From Distichodus sexfasciatus (taxonomy: Eukaryota; Chordata; Actinopteri; Characiformes; Distichodontidae), in assembly GCA_032718565.1 (NCBI GenBank), contig JAVGVS010000017.1:4569866-4633865 (forward strand): 64,000 nt of DNA, read 5' to 3'. Positions within the stretch are counted from its first letter, which is position 1, and every line of letters starts with the position of its first letter. The notes beneath the pieces are model-generated. The model was not told the origin of the DNA and made no database searches. It saw nothing but the letters and a program-made list of their open reading frames with translations. A program made the translations under genes and the position numbers. Shown in pieces: positions 23,776-36,600 of this stretch.

Positions 23776-26700
23776 GGGACACACCTTTTCACCCCTATTT
23801 CAAAATATTCATGTACATGTTTCCATACAAATAGGCATTCAAGCAAACTGCAACAGCTTTCTTGCTCTTTCTTGTCTCTCCCAAACATTCATGTTTTCAT
23901 TTGATGGAGTTTACAAAAGGATCAAATAATAACCATAATATTTGCCTTATTTTAGTAAGCTCTAATTCCACCATTCAGCAGTACGTGGACCCAAATATAA
24001 TATTTGGAATTGTCATATGGGTAAAGTAATTGTTGGCAGTATTTAAATAAGGTCTATAAACAGCAAATAATAAACATGTTCAAACTTTGTTTGAGTGGTG
24101 CTGCTTTATTTCGATAAGGTTACATAAGGATAAAAGGTTACGTATGTTTTCAACCATTATTCATATGTTAAAAATCTGACTTTATTTATGACTTCAGACT
24201 TAAATGGTCACTGCAGCAGATTCATTCAATATACAATATGATTTAATTCTTTGATTTAACTCTTTTCAGATATAATGCAGTGTTGATTAAGAAGGTAGGA
24301 TTGTATTTAATGGTGCAGCTTTTTGTGAAATGGTTGGTATATGCTGAATCATGCTGCGCTCTTAAAGTCCTTATGCATTGTATGTGTCTGTTACTTAATG
24401 TTTTAAACACAAGGATGAGTTGCTTTAAGAGTTTGCTTGCACTGTCAGAGCCTACATTAAGGTGTATTTACTTACTACTGTAACACAGCACATTATTTGT
24501 CTTCTCTATACATAGAAGTAAGAGGCCAAACACCCTCTTTTGGCCTAGTGTCAACATTGGTTGTTAAGTCCTCTGTGTGGCAAGGGGTTTGTATCTTAAT
24601 ATGTATTATATTATTATGTATCTTAATATCATTATTCCAATTATAAATAAATCATTTAGTGTTATTTTAAATAAGGACATTTTTTTGCTAAATTAAGTTC
24701 TATATAAACAAGACATTATCTAAACGTCTGATCTCCTTTAAGCATTGCTATAAAATTTCTAACCTGAAACGAGGTATTGATTTCCCAAACCCTTGATGAT
24801 GGTGGTTGATGTTTACAGTAGGTCTAGTCCTATTTGTGTTTCCACACCTTGACACTGATGTTTTAACAACAAAAGTTTGCTTACTAAATAATTTACCTGT
24901 TTGAATACACAATCCCATCACAAGAGAGTCTTGCTTTCATTTTTAGGGGCAGGGTTTTCTCCTTTTTATACAAATTTTTTTTTATACAATTTATACCGAC
25001 ACTTTCACACGTATGTGTGTATATGTGTATCCATGTGTGTTAATAGGTATGCCCGTCTATGTATAGCACCCGCCTGATTTGTATAGTAAAGAACCACAGA
25101 AATGCAATCATGAAGCAAGAAAAAATCATGGAAAAATGCTGTCTTTCTTTTCTCTTCCATATAAGGGAAACAACAAGTAGCAGTCATCCTCCTATCAGAG
25201 TAAGGGAATGGACAAATGTTCAGGGTCCAGACACTGAGCTCATATGTCATGTGACTCATTCCCTAAAGACCATTTCTGTTACACTAAATGGTTTCATTTG
25301 CTGTAAAATGTGTGTACTATTGTCACAAATTAACTTTAAAGGTAGCAGGATCTTTTACCTACTCATCTGTTGTGGAAAATAAGGGGAATAACGAAACACA
25401 GCTGTAATCAGGGAACAATGTGGAACCGTTAATCCTAAAAACCATCCAGTTCCCCACCTAGGCTTTTCAGTTCAGACAGTCTACTAGATCATTGAGTGTA
25501 CTAAAAACTGCACTACATAGCGGGTTTAGTTTGGCTGGTTTGGAGACAAAATCAAAATCACCAAAAAAACAAATACCAAAAACACAATGCTGTTGAAATA
25601 TGTTTCAAAAATTGTCCCATAATTAGAGAGTGTAATGAAGTGTTTTATGGATATGGGTGCATATTGAGGACAAAACTAGACAAAATACATGAGACCAGAT
25701 TGCACTGCATGTGACTGGAGTTTCTGAATAGCTTCCTCCTGGAAATATAGTATATGTGATCAAGATCAGCCCTTCAGGAACAGAATGTTTTCTTTAAAAA
25801 AAAAGAAAGGAAAACAAAGATAATCAACAGCTTTCATTTACTAGTTATGACAGATAGGTTCCAAACTGACTGAAGTGTCTAATGTTGGTGGCAATATTAA
25901 GAGAACATAGTAGAAGAAGAGAACTACATAACGTCATAGACTAAACAGGAAAAGGAGGCAGCTTCCTGTGTTTCACAAGGAGAACCGTATGGCAGAATGC
26001 TACTGTTACTCATGCACTGGTCTGAAGCCTGTTTCATACTTGAGCTTATAGGGGCATTGCCTCCTGTCACACTGACCTTGCATCAGCAAGCAATGTCCTC
26101 ACTACATGCATAGCCTACATTTCTTTTTTTTCTGAAGAGGATGAGCTAAAAGCTCAGAAAAATTAAACATTACATCACAGGAAACCTCAAACCACCATCA
26201 CAACCATTTGAAAATGACACAATTGTCACAAAGGGCATCACATAAAAGCAAGCTTGATTAACGCTATTGTAAAACAGATTCGATACTTAGAGAAAATAAG
26301 GGAAACGATGCTATTTAGTTTTAATAACACATCAGGATACCACATGAACACACGCGACATTTTTTAACAGAAAGATTATTGTCCCGGTGCTGGTGCTACG
26401 CAAATTAGTTTTCCGAAACCTAGTTTTACGAGTGCAGAGTTAAGGCCAGTCAGGAACACGTACTACTTTTAGACGTTTTATTAGCGCTTTTGACGCCATA
26501 CCAAGCACAGTGCTTTCATGTGCTTTTATAAGTAGATTATGTTAATAAATTAAAGTGACCAATAAGTCCACATCTGAGGGTGAAACCTTGAGCTACTTGA
26601 CGTTTTACAAACTGCTTTTAAATGAAAAGGCATGTTTGTTTGTTTAAAGAAATAGGGCATTGATTTTCATGTCTTTTGCGTTTGTTTCCTAAATTAAAAT

Positions 26701-27099
26701 ACTCATTAGGCTGTTTCAGGTTAACACTGGTGAAATGACATGCATGCATGATAATAAATTGAGACTATCAAATCAGCACACAGCAGTAACTGGGCGCTTA
26801 AGCGAAACCCATATCCTTTTTAACTGGAGTGTCCTCACTGACATGAACTCACATGGCCACCCTAAATAAATGCGACTGTAAATAGACTTTCATTCACTCA
26901 TTCATTCCCCCAGAACGAATTCGCTTTTTACTTTTAAGGCAAGCTGCCCACCAAGTGAATAAAAGACAGCTTTTATGTTATCGCTATCAAAGCTTCAATC
27001 TTGAAACTCGGAACCAACGCAATGCAATTTCATCTCCTACATTTATTTTCTATGATTACTCCGCACCGCGACCACAATCCTTTGCGAATGAATCATGGT
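21311..27099. other. Gene-poor intergenic region
   Basis: Nearly 6 kb of AT-rich sequence with no exon I can support. It contains a (CA)n tract at 23750-23776 and a CRE-like tgatgacgtcgg at about 22729. Short reading frames of 60-107 codons here have no coding character. Confidence 0.5.
23750..23776. repeat. (CA)n microsatellite
   Basis: About 13 CA dinucleotides preceded by three catacata units. Confidence 0.9.
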
Positions 27100-27640
27100 T
27101 AATGCGACAGCGGAACTTGTGGTTTATTCATCAGTGCTACCGTTTGTCGTTTAACGCGTACTGGTATACTACTCAATAAAATCGTACCATTGCTAGTGTC
27201 ACATACGGTCTACTACTGTTATAACAGGCGGTTTAGGACGGAGCCTTCCCCCGGAAGTCGCTGGAGCCTTTAGTGACTCCTCCGTTCTGACGTCATGTGG
27301 ATTTGCGTAGCGGGCAATCTGCGCTGTGCACTGACCGCACGTCAGAGCAAAGACGAGTTGAAACACCGAATAGGTTCTAGTTTTCAAGTCGGGGCTATTA
27401 CTGGTGGCGAGGGGCTTGTTTTGAGAGAAAAACGCCCTGTGACGGCGTGTCCATGCCATTTCCTCCCCGCCCTGTTCAGTTGCACACACATACACACTTC
27501 TATATTTAGAACCGCGAATCAATACACCATCTGTGCAGCAGACTATTTCAGTCGTAATGAAATTATTCTTAATAAACAGAACACTCGCTATTGCGCTCTG
27601 TCTCGTGTAAGTTTGACATACAGTAGCTAGCACCTAGCTA
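27100..27640 (+). promoter_or_regulatory. Orphan CpG-rich promoter-like patch with a CRE and a splice donor
   Basis: GC and CpG content rise sharply relative to the flanks. A perfect cAMP-response element TGACGTCA lies at 27288-27295, and a consensus plus-strand donor (ctcgt|gtaagt) at about 27606. Reading frames are open on both strands (27295-27630 plus, 27199-27633 minus), as often happens in CpG islands. It could be the first exon of a non-coding RNA or a distal 5' exon of sat2; neither can be shown here. Confidence 0.4.
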
Positions 27641-28484
27641 AAACTGAAGGGGATATAGATTTAAAAAAAATCTCTTTATCTGCCTCAGTGGTAAATAAAA
27701 GCGTTAATATTCCCGTGCTTTGAAGGGCAAATTTTGTTATTTTCTGTTTGTTTTTTTCTGGTTTTACTTGGCTATGTGTGCGTCATCACGGTTTGGTAGG
27801 GGGAAAAGATTTTCCAAGCTGTGTGTGCGTGCGTGTTTGCTTTATCTTTGAAACGTAACTTCACCCAGTAATAAAATCAACATCTTAATTTGTAATCGAA
27901 ATAGTTACAACACAGATAGATACAATAGATAAAAACTGTACAATGTAAGACTTCGTAGGTTTAATTTATGATCTAGCTAAAACAATTTTAACATTTAAAT
28001 CTTCATTTGAATTCTTCTTACCTCAGTGTATTTTTATGGTGCACCCCAGGTGACTAGACTAGCAACCACGTAGTGGAAGCTAATGTGGATCCGAATAAAG
28101 AACAAAGAATTTTGTCCCAGCAAATAGTTAACACAATATTTATATTAGCTAATTAATTGCCTGAGTGTTTGCCTTAGTGTCCTATGCTATTTCTAACGCT
28201 AAACTTCAGCTGTAGGTTGAGGCCTACCTGATTTGATAAGAGTCTGAATGAGTTTATTGCCGTGTTGCCGTGTTGCTGCTACATAAGGAAAAAAAAAAGC
28301 CTTATACCAAAATGAACTATCATACATCATCCTTTGCTTGACATGAAACCTTTTGCAGACTTAAATAAATATGAAAGCTAGTGCAGGTTCCTCATTAAAA
28401 CGAGACACACAACAACAGTGAGAGGCCATCTATTTTCGAGTGGCATTAATATTAGTGTTATTGGTTCACGCAATCTTAAATATA

Positions 28485-29831
28485 CAGACCATCTCAAAAA
28501 ATAAGAATATCGTGAAAAAGTTCAATATTTTTTGTCACTCATTTCAGAAAGTGAAACTCATATATTATATAGATTCATTACACATAGAGTGAAATATTTC
28601 AAGCCTTTATTTCTTGTAATGTTGATTAGAAGATTATGGCTTACAGATAATGAAAACCCAAACTTCAGTGTCTCAGAAAATTAGAATATTGTAAAAAAGT
28701 TCAATATTGGAAAGTCATGGTTTCACACCCTAATCAGTTATTTAACTCAAAACAACTGCAAAGGTTTCCTGAGCATTTAATTGGTTTCTCAGTAGGCTAC
28801 ACAATCATGGGGAAGACTGCTGACTTGACAGATGTCCAGAAGACAGTCATTGACACCCTCTACAAGGAGGGTAAGCCATAAAAGGTCATTGCTAAAGAAG
28901 CATCAAGAGCCACTACGCACAGACGAATCCTAGACATGGGCTACAAATGTCGCATTCCTTGTGTCAAGCCACTCCTGAACCAGAGACAACATAAGAAGCG
29001 TCTTACCTGGGCTGAGGAGAAAGTCATTTGGAAATCAAGGTCCCAGAGTCTGGAGGAAGAGTGGAGAGGCACAGAATCCACATTGCTTGAGGTCCAGTGT
29101 GAAGTTTCCACAGTCAGTAATGATTTGGGGTGCCATGTCATCTGCTGGTGTTGGTCCACTGTCCAAGTCCACAGTCAACGCAGCCATCTACCAGGAAATT
29201 TTAGAGCACTTCATGCTTCCTTCTGCTGACAAGCTTTATGGAGATGCTGATTTCATTTTCCAGCAGGACTTGGCACCTGCCCACACTGCCAAAGGTACCA
29301 AAAGCTGGTTCAATGACCATGGTGTTACTGTGCTTGATTGGCCAGTAAACTCGCCTGACCTGAACCCCAAAGGGAATCTATGGGGTACTGTCAAGAGGAA
29401 GATGAGAGACATCAGACCCAACAATGCAGATGACCTGAAGGCCGTTATCAAAGCAACCTGGGCTTCCATTACATCTCAGCAGTGCCACAGGCTGATCGCC
29501 TCCATGCCACGCCCCATTGATGAAGTAATTCATGCAAAAGGAGGCTCAACCAAGTATTGAGTGCATAGAAATGAACATACTTTTCAGAAGCCTGACATTT
29601 CTGTTTAAAATATCCTTCTTTATTGATCTTATGTAATATTCTAATTTTCTGAGGCACTGAATTTTGGGTTTTCATTATCTATAAGCCATAATCATCAAAA
29701 TGACGAGAAATAAGAGCTTGAAATATTTCACTCTATGTGTAATTAATCTATATAATGAGTTTCACTTCCTGAAATGAGTGGCAAAAAATACTGAACTTTT
29801 TCACGATATTCAAATTTTTTGAGACGGTCTG
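28485..29831 (+). mobile_element. Tc1/mariner-like transposon, inactive
   Basis: The ends are long inverted repeats beginning cagaccatctcaaaaaa on the left and ending ttttttgagacggtctg on the right; a TA dinucleotide precedes the left end but is missing on the right. The inside reads a degraded Tc1 transposase from the ATG at about 28807 (MGKTADLTDVQ), with an in-frame stop near 28879, a deletion over the region that carries the first catalytic Asp, then an open stretch 29087-29560 with SVMIWGAMSSAGVGPL, FQQDLAPAHTAKG and SPDLNPKGNLWG. The second catalytic Asp is present. The position of the third catalytic acid, normally NPxENLW, is Gly. Confidence 0.93.
29087..29560 (+). pseudogene. Tc1-like transposase remnant, C-terminal catalytic half
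   Basis: This is a 157-codon open frame inside the Tc1-like element. It covers the RNase-H-like catalytic core from before QQDLAPAH to the C-terminal HAKGGSTKY. It lacks the upstream catalytic Asp segment (deleted), and the glutamate of the DDE triad is replaced by glycine in DLNPKGNLW. Not functional by itself. Confidence 0.9.
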
Positions 29832-30037
29832 AGGCCACGTGCGAGGCCAGATGAGCTGCAATACTACGTCATGTCGTCTAGGTGGCACTGTTGTTACGCG
29901 GACCACCGCTGCTGAAGCGATTGTGATGTAAAAGCCAGTTTTGTCTTTTCCCCGTGGTATTTGGTACGCACTTTGACAGACCCTTTCACAGACCCTTTAA
30001 TCTTCTGCTTTCGTTTTTCTGAGTCCGCTGAGAGAAA
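29832..30037 (+). promoter_or_regulatory. Presumed sat2 promoter and 5' UTR
   Basis: About 200 bp between the Tc1-like element and the sat2 ATG. It is moderately CpG-rich (gccacgtgcg E-box-like at 29833, ttacgcggac, gattcgcgcc). No TATA box is evident. Inferred from position. Confidence 0.45.
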
Positions 30038-31913
30038 ATGGAATATACGATTCGCGCCGCTACGCTTGAAGACTGCAAAGACATTTCGCGCATGATTCTG
30101 GTGAGCTGGTGCGCGCGTGTCGATTTTGGGAAGCAAAAAACGTGATTCAGTGTCGACCTTCTCATTTGCATGGATGTCTTGCGTCACCACCGGTGATGTT
30201 GTTATCGTAAACAGCGAAGTCATGGGTTTGATGTAAAATAATAAATGGAGGGTGTTGTGAAGAAAAAATATAGTTTATGAAATACTGGCCACGTGGCATC
30301 GCGCCTGGTGGGAGGCATTTGGCTGAAGACAGCAGATGTTAACACACACACACGTCTCCAGAATTTTACAATGCAACGAATTTACAAACTGTTTACAAGT
30401 AGGGAAGACAATAAACTGGGGTTAGAACAATATGGTGAATATGTTTCGGCATGTATGCATCATACATTTATTTTTATCTTTGCGTTCTGCACAGGAGCTG
30501 GCAGAATATGAGAAAGTGTCAGACCAGGTCAAGATTACACAAAAAGGTATAGAAAATGAAATTTGTTATTTCAAATTACAAAAATAAATGTAATTGAAAT
30601 GTGTAAAACTGCTCTATATTTCATATATTACACTGATTCTGTGCTGTAGACCTTGAGCAAGATGGCTTTTCTAAAAACCCATTTTTCCATGGAATAATTG
30701 CTGAGGTCCCAGAACAACATCGAAGTAAAAATGGTGAGAAACAACTCAAGGGCACCAGTGTTTAGTCTTCTGTAGTGTCCCTTTGTCCTATCTGTATTAC
30801 ATGTCAGATACAGTATTTAGTAGTAGTGCCTAATTTCTTGATTTGCTTTAGCTGTGTTGTTTAATCAAAGCCATGAATGTCATTTGTAGCTGTACTTCAT
30901 GGTTGTTATATAATGTTTTCCCTCCTCCTCTGTGTTCCATTTTTTGCCCCTGTGCATTACGTGTGAATTCTTATCATCCAATTATTCATTCTCACTGCTG
31001 TCCATGTAGCCTGCAGATACACTGAACATCTTTTAGTGTTTAGCTGGGTGGGAATAGGGTGTAACGGGGTGAGCATTGAATTTTAGCTATGGTAGCCAAC
31101 TCGACACACTTGATGATGATACTGAAATGTTTCAGTAGTTTATTTCAAACATTAGTGAAAAATATATGAATGTATTTGTTTTCTTTTGTTTCAGGTCACA
31201 CCAAAATAGGATATGCTCTGTACTTCTACACATATAGCTCATGGAAAGGTCGCACTGTATATATGGAGGACTTATATGTGATGTCTGAGTTCAGAAGTCA
31301 GTGCAGTATGCTCTCTACAATTATTAAATATATATTATTAGATTAGATTATGATAAGAAAAAATTAAGTCCTATATTCCTTCACATACTATGTCAATAAT
31401 GTGAAATATGACACATTATTGACATAGTACATGAAGGAATATAGGATTTAAAATTTTCGTATCATAAGCTAATATACAACATATATTTAATAATAGCCTA
31501 ATACAATATTATGCATTAGCAATAGTTGCAGCATAATCTTAAAAACAAATGATCTGGATATAAATTAATAGTGGTTGTCATGTTCATCTTTCACAGGTAA
31601 AGGCATTGGTAAGGCACTGATGAGAAAAGTTGCTCAGGTGAGCAATGTGGTTATTTCTCAATAGCAATCACATTATTTTTTGTGTTATGAATGCTGTATG
31701 TGATTGTCATTATTTATTTTTGTTCCTTATTATAACCAGCTGGGATTGGCTGCTGGCTGTAAGCAACTGAATTTTGCTGTGCTGAATTGGAACAAGTCAT
31801 CTATTAGCTTCTACCAAAGTCAAGGCTGCTTCGATGTGACTACTGACCAGGGCTACCATTTCATGCGCTGTGAGGGTGATGCACTTGAACACCTGGCCCA
31901 AGGAGACCCATAA
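30038..31913 (+). CDS. sat2: Thialysine/diamine N-acetyltransferase SAT2 (SSAT family), complete
   Basis: Six exons with perfect phase: 30038-30100, 30495-30546, 30650-30733, 31195-31296, 31597-31637, 31740-31913, giving 171 aa, the standard length for SAT1/SAT2. It is a GNAT-fold acetyltransferase of the cytosol. Visible features: MEYTIRAATLEDCKDISRMI start, DLEQDGFSKNPFFHGIIAEV, the acetyl-CoA-binding strand and loop YMEDLYVMSEFRSKGIGKAL (R/Q-x-x-G-x-G/A type), and the C-terminal LNFAVLNWNKSSISFYQSQG with the catalytic-region Tyr. SAT1 acetylates spermidine and spermine; SAT2 prefers thialysine. I choose SAT2 over SAT1 from overall sequence and from the neighbours tnfsf12 and chd3, which match human 17p13.1. 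A polyadenylation signal aataaa lies at about 31977. Intron 4 contains a foldback repeat. Confidence 0.92.
31321..31493. repeat. Foldback (hairpin) element in sat2 intron 4
   Basis: Arms 31321-31403 and 31412-31493 are inverted copies of each other, about 83 bases with few mismatches. The inner 40 bases pair nearly perfectly (cctatattccttcacatact against agtacatgaaggaatatagg). The loop is only 8 bases (aaatatga). The outer ends are ttattaaatatat and atatatttaataa. It is probably a palindromic MITE. It starts 25 bases after the exon 4 donor. Confidence 0.9.
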
Positions 31914-32047
31914 ATTCTAGGGTACAATCATTCTCCTTTCTCCACTAAATAGAATCAGTAGAACCAAGTTGTCATAATAAAGTGGAGTAAGATGTCAGTG
32001 GTCTAATACAGATCCTGAAACATCAACATCAGCTGTTAAGTCTTAGC

Positions 32048-32105
<58 letters not shown>

Positions 32106-33651
32106 GTATTATATAATTAATATACAATGTTATGTAACAATGCACAATGTTTCTTTCAGATCTATTTATATTCAATGTGTGTCGATGGGAACCTGATTGC
32201 ACTTTGCCACTACTGGACTGTTTATCTTTCCACTTTGAAGATGTTCCTCCCTGACAGTAAACCCTGTTTAACAAGACGGCCCTGTTGAGTTTGCCTGCCA
32301 AGTAGTATACTGGGAAAAGAGCCTAGTGATGTTTCAGCTTCTCAGTGGAGTTGGATTGATGTCATAACTGTGTACATGTTTCATCTTAACTTTTTTCAGT
32401 CTGAATGCCATAATAGAAATAGTTAGCCATATGATATTATTTTGTGTATTTTATGTAGCTTTTTGTTGGAAGTGTGTTCCATTGGTGACCATGTCTTTTG
32501 AAAGTGCTGTTACAAGATACCAACACCCACGTTTTATTAAAATTAAGTGTCAGCACAATTCAACCTTTAAAGCTCTCTTTTTTACTTGGCTCCTTCAGTG
32601 GTCAGTTGCATATTCCTCTGGAGTTTACATGTTGGGCAGTTTAGTTCTTGTATCATGTAGGAAAACTGATTTCCGTACAGTATTGGGTTTTGATATGTCA
32701 GCGTTCAAATCTTAGCAAACAGTGCCATCTTGTGTTTATTTTCGGGAAATGTTCTTCATACGTATGCGGAATACTACAGCGGTGGAAAACAAACGAGAAA
32801 ATATATAACACTTAGTTAGCGACTGTATCTATCTAAAGAGTTTTACCTCAGATGTAGTGGTTATGAACACGAAATATAGCTTAAATGTAGAAACATCTTG
32901 GCATTTGTGTTAACTGCTTTTTGCACAATAACTATTAAGACAGATGTGCATCCCGTTCATTTAGTGTCAGCTGGCTGTGATTTGTGTGTGGCTCGGTGGT
33001 TTATCCACCAAATCGCTCAAGAATTATGTTGAAATAAAGAATGAAAAATGAGAAAGTGCACTTGTTGATTTTGAGTCGAGCAGACCGGAATTATGCCTCC
33101 ATAAAAAGAAAAGTTAGCAGGGCCTGGAACATTTTTAGGGTCTAAACTGAACACTTTGCAGCGCCGCATTCGCCCGTTCGTGGACATCAGCAGCGCTTTG
33201 AAACGCGACCTTTCACCGACTAATACCGCGTTCGGTCTGCAAGGGAGCACAAGGAAGTGTGCCAGCGAATTGCCTCGTTTGGGGAATGCGACGAGAATCA
33301 CGTCTTAGAGAGGCGCACATCTGTCAACTTGCTCTAAGAGAATGCACGTTTTTTTCACCAGCTGCACTTTCTGCAAAAAAAAAAAAGAAGCTATTTTTTC
33401 CACTTGCAAAGCGTTTTCAGGAGCGGACTCGTCGCACATGCTCTAAACTGATGTGAATCTCGCAATTTAGTGCTCCAGCCACCAAACCTACACCACACCA
33501 AACCTCAACACCACACCACATCGACCGCTTCGGGGGCAACGTCGCTGCAGCCGCTTCACCAACATCTGCAATTACGCTTATGTTTGCGAGCGCATGCACT
33601 TGGGAGCTGCAACAAATAGCGGACAAAAAATGTGCACGTTGAATGGAATGA
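31914..33651. other. sat2 3' UTR, (AAT)n repeat and tnfsf12 upstream region
   Basis: It contains the sat2 polyadenylation signal (about 31977), a trinucleotide repeat, then AT-rich spacer. From about 33130 it becomes CpG-rich (cagcgccgcattcgcc, cgacctttcaccgac), consistent with the tnfsf12 promoter and 5' UTR. No separate gene is supported. Confidence 0.55.
32048..32105. repeat. (AAT)n trinucleotide microsatellite
   Basis: About 19 tandem AAT units immediately downstream of sat2. Confidence 0.95.
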
Positions 33652-33696
33652 TTGATTTCGGACTTGTGGAATGGTGAACGAACAGCCTGGGCGACG

Positions 33697-36600
33697 ATGC
33701 ACCGAGTTCTGCACAGAAGACGAGTTCGCACGCTGCGCTTCGTCTGGTCGGTCATGGCCGTGGTCGCGCTGTCGCTGGCCGCTTGCAGCGCCGTGTTTAC
33801 GGTGTGGACATGGCGACAAACTCGAGACCTGTCGAAGTCCATCAAAACTCTACGAGAGCGCCTGGATCAGGTAAATATATAAGCACAGAAACTTTCGCCA
33901 TCCGTTAAGCCTCACATATTTCAATGCATGTCGACTTATGCACGCAAACCGCTTTATTGCTTTCTAATGGTCTACTTTGCGGATTACTTTCCAACGTAAT
34001 TGCGCATTTCTAGGCACTGCTGCAGCCCCTTTAAATTTCGCGTGGCTCACTGAACGATATTTCGGGGATTAAAAACACAAGATCTCGATCTTATAAACGA
34101 CACAGCTGCAGCGTGGCTGGGGGTCAACGGTTCGGAGGTTTTTTTGTGAGTCTGAGCGTCTCTGCGCGGCGAGTTACGGCTTATTTGGTTTATGCCAAGT
34201 TGTGATGTTTCGGGCTGCCAATTGCAGTCCGTGTTTAGCGCAACTTACTGGAAATCCTACACGACTTGGCACTGCTTTTAAAGTGTTGTGGCCCGTGAAA
34301 GCGTTTTGTGTAATTATGGTAAGATGATTTGTGATCGCGGGACTTCCATTTTTAAGTCTTTGCTTCACAGCGCAGCGTTTTAAGGGGTTCGCGTTTGTTT
34401 GCGGCGCGCAGATGAAGTGCGGCTTTTAACCGCCGCAAACAAACGCGCAGACTCAGCGCTCGCGCACGCGGGCTCGTGCTGAATCAGCGAGCATGCACGC
34501 GACACATGACTCTGGCCCGGAGTGTGTGATGCGCAGAAAATGAAAATCTGGACGTGTGGCAGCCTTTCTCCCCATCTGTTTACGCACATAAACGAGTAAT
34601 AGGATATTATAAAATGATATAATTCTAATTAACATTATACAATTATAAGTTATAATGTATGCAGTCACATAATCAACATGTATTATGTTTATATACATAC
34701 TGAATACATTATATATGATATTACATTATTTCTTTGAACAGTGTAATTATATAATTGTAGTTATACAAATTATATAATTAGATTTCCATTGTCTAATTAT
34801 ATAATTAAATTGTATTTAACGTTCACTTAAATAGCCACGTTAATGAATAGTTAAGAGTCAAAGTTTTTGAAATAATGCTGAAGAAAACTGGTGCCAGGTT
34901 TGAATAGAGGCTCTTAATTGGCTCTTTGCCCCAAAAGCCTGCCTAAAAATGCTGACAAAGCTTCTCTTAAAGACACGCGATTGCCCCCTTTATTTCTGGT
35001 ATGTTTTCAGCAAGGGAGTTAAAACATTTTGGGAATGTGGGGCATCTAGAAAAAAACATGTTGTATAAGATGTGGCAAACAGTTGTGACTAAAAGGAAGT
35101 GGGTGGCCTATTAACAGAACCATATCAGAAAATGTGCCAAGCTCTGGGGGACAGTTTATTTGTGTTTGACTCAGAAATCTGTGGGTTTATTTTACAGTCT
35201 CTGTGTGGTTTATGAGCCAGTCACAGGAGACGTGAATTAATATTATCACACTCTTCCTGTCAGCCCTTTAAAAGATAATGTACTACAAGTCTCGCTCTTT
35301 CTCATTCCCAGGTGAATATGCAGCGTAAGGCTATTGTCCAGTTGTTCCTGGAGAAAAGAGATCTGCATGTAGGCCAGCGAGTGAAGAGAGAAGGTATGCG
35401 CCCGTAGAACCATTATACCAAAATACTGGTTTCATACCTAAACCAAATATAGTGACAGTTAAAGTGCATGACCACATGGCATGAAAGTATGAGTGGTGAC
35501 TGGTGCACAAACATCAAAATCATAGTCTTATAAAAACTCATCATTCACCATAGAGAGCTGTCAATAACATGCAAAGCGATTCAAGTTCCACAACGTGTAT
35601 AGAAATTAGGAATTAGTTGATATACTGCGATAGTCTTGATCCTTGACACACAGTACTTGCGGAGATGAGGGAGACTTGGACTGTGAGGCACCTTGGTTAA
35701 ACCAATGGGCACATGTTTCTAAAAGCTGCAACAGGAAGCAGTAGGCAGCCGCTGACGGATTGGAGAAATTGCAGGCTTGAGCTGGATGCACGTGCACCCA
35801 GCACAAACAACTGGCACAAGGGCCACACAAGCTTGGTGGATTTGTTCAGTCCAGTGACCCTTTTGCTGATGCCTGAAATAACCATTTGCGTAATTACCAA
35901 CGTCCTTTGATAGCTGTTGGTAATTATGTGATAAGACATCTGGCTTGGATGTTTCAAGTTCAGAAAGTATGCTGTGTACTCAGGGCAAGAAAACCATAGA
36001 CCTGCCATAATAATGGCTGAAGAGACTGACCAATAAAAAGGAGTTTACAACAGATGTTACTACTGTATTAAAGACCAAATGAACAGCTGAAGGGCATCCA
36101 CTGACACATCACAGCTATCTGATGCCAGAGCCAAAAAGCTTATCCGTAATCATTATTTGAAGCGTAATTGTTCTCCCGTCTAAAAACAGCAGCCCTTGGG
36201 GACACTGTAATGCAGCAAGTTCACGCAGTGCTCCAGCAATAACATTCGGGTGAACTGTGTCTCCTAGGCTTCCTTTGATGTTTACGAATTGGGGTCTGAG
36301 ATGTATCAGATCGTTCTGCTCACATTTTGATGGACTTTTGGGAGTTCAGGCAGCTCCCATAAGTCCTGATCCCCCTAATATCCCCCAGAGAGAGCTGAAA
36401 AAGTCTCTCTTTCCTCATTTTTCAAGGTGGATTGTTTAATTTATTGCAGTTCATTGAAGAGTGGCCACGGCCATTGCTCTCTCCCTTTTCACTGGCGGAG
36501 TCTTTACAGCCCCTTCAGGGTCATGAAAGAGCCAAAGACCCCTCTTTTCTTGCTGCTCCTTTTTAAAAACAAATTATATATTTATTCATTTTATTTTGGT

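Noticed and set aside
27199..27633. A 144-codon minus-strand reading frame
   Set aside because: It overlaps an equally long plus-strand frame in CpG-rich sequence. No domain, no codon pattern and no splice partners; such frames are expected in CpG islands.
32431..32715. A 94-codon plus-strand frame between sat2 and tnfsf12
   Set aside because: No recognisable domain, no promoter or splice context, and composition like the surrounding spacer.
33417..33845. A 142-codon minus-strand frame opposite the first tnfsf12 exon
   Set aside because: It is the shadow of the GC-rich tnfsf12 5' region; the plus strand encodes the recognisable transmembrane segment.
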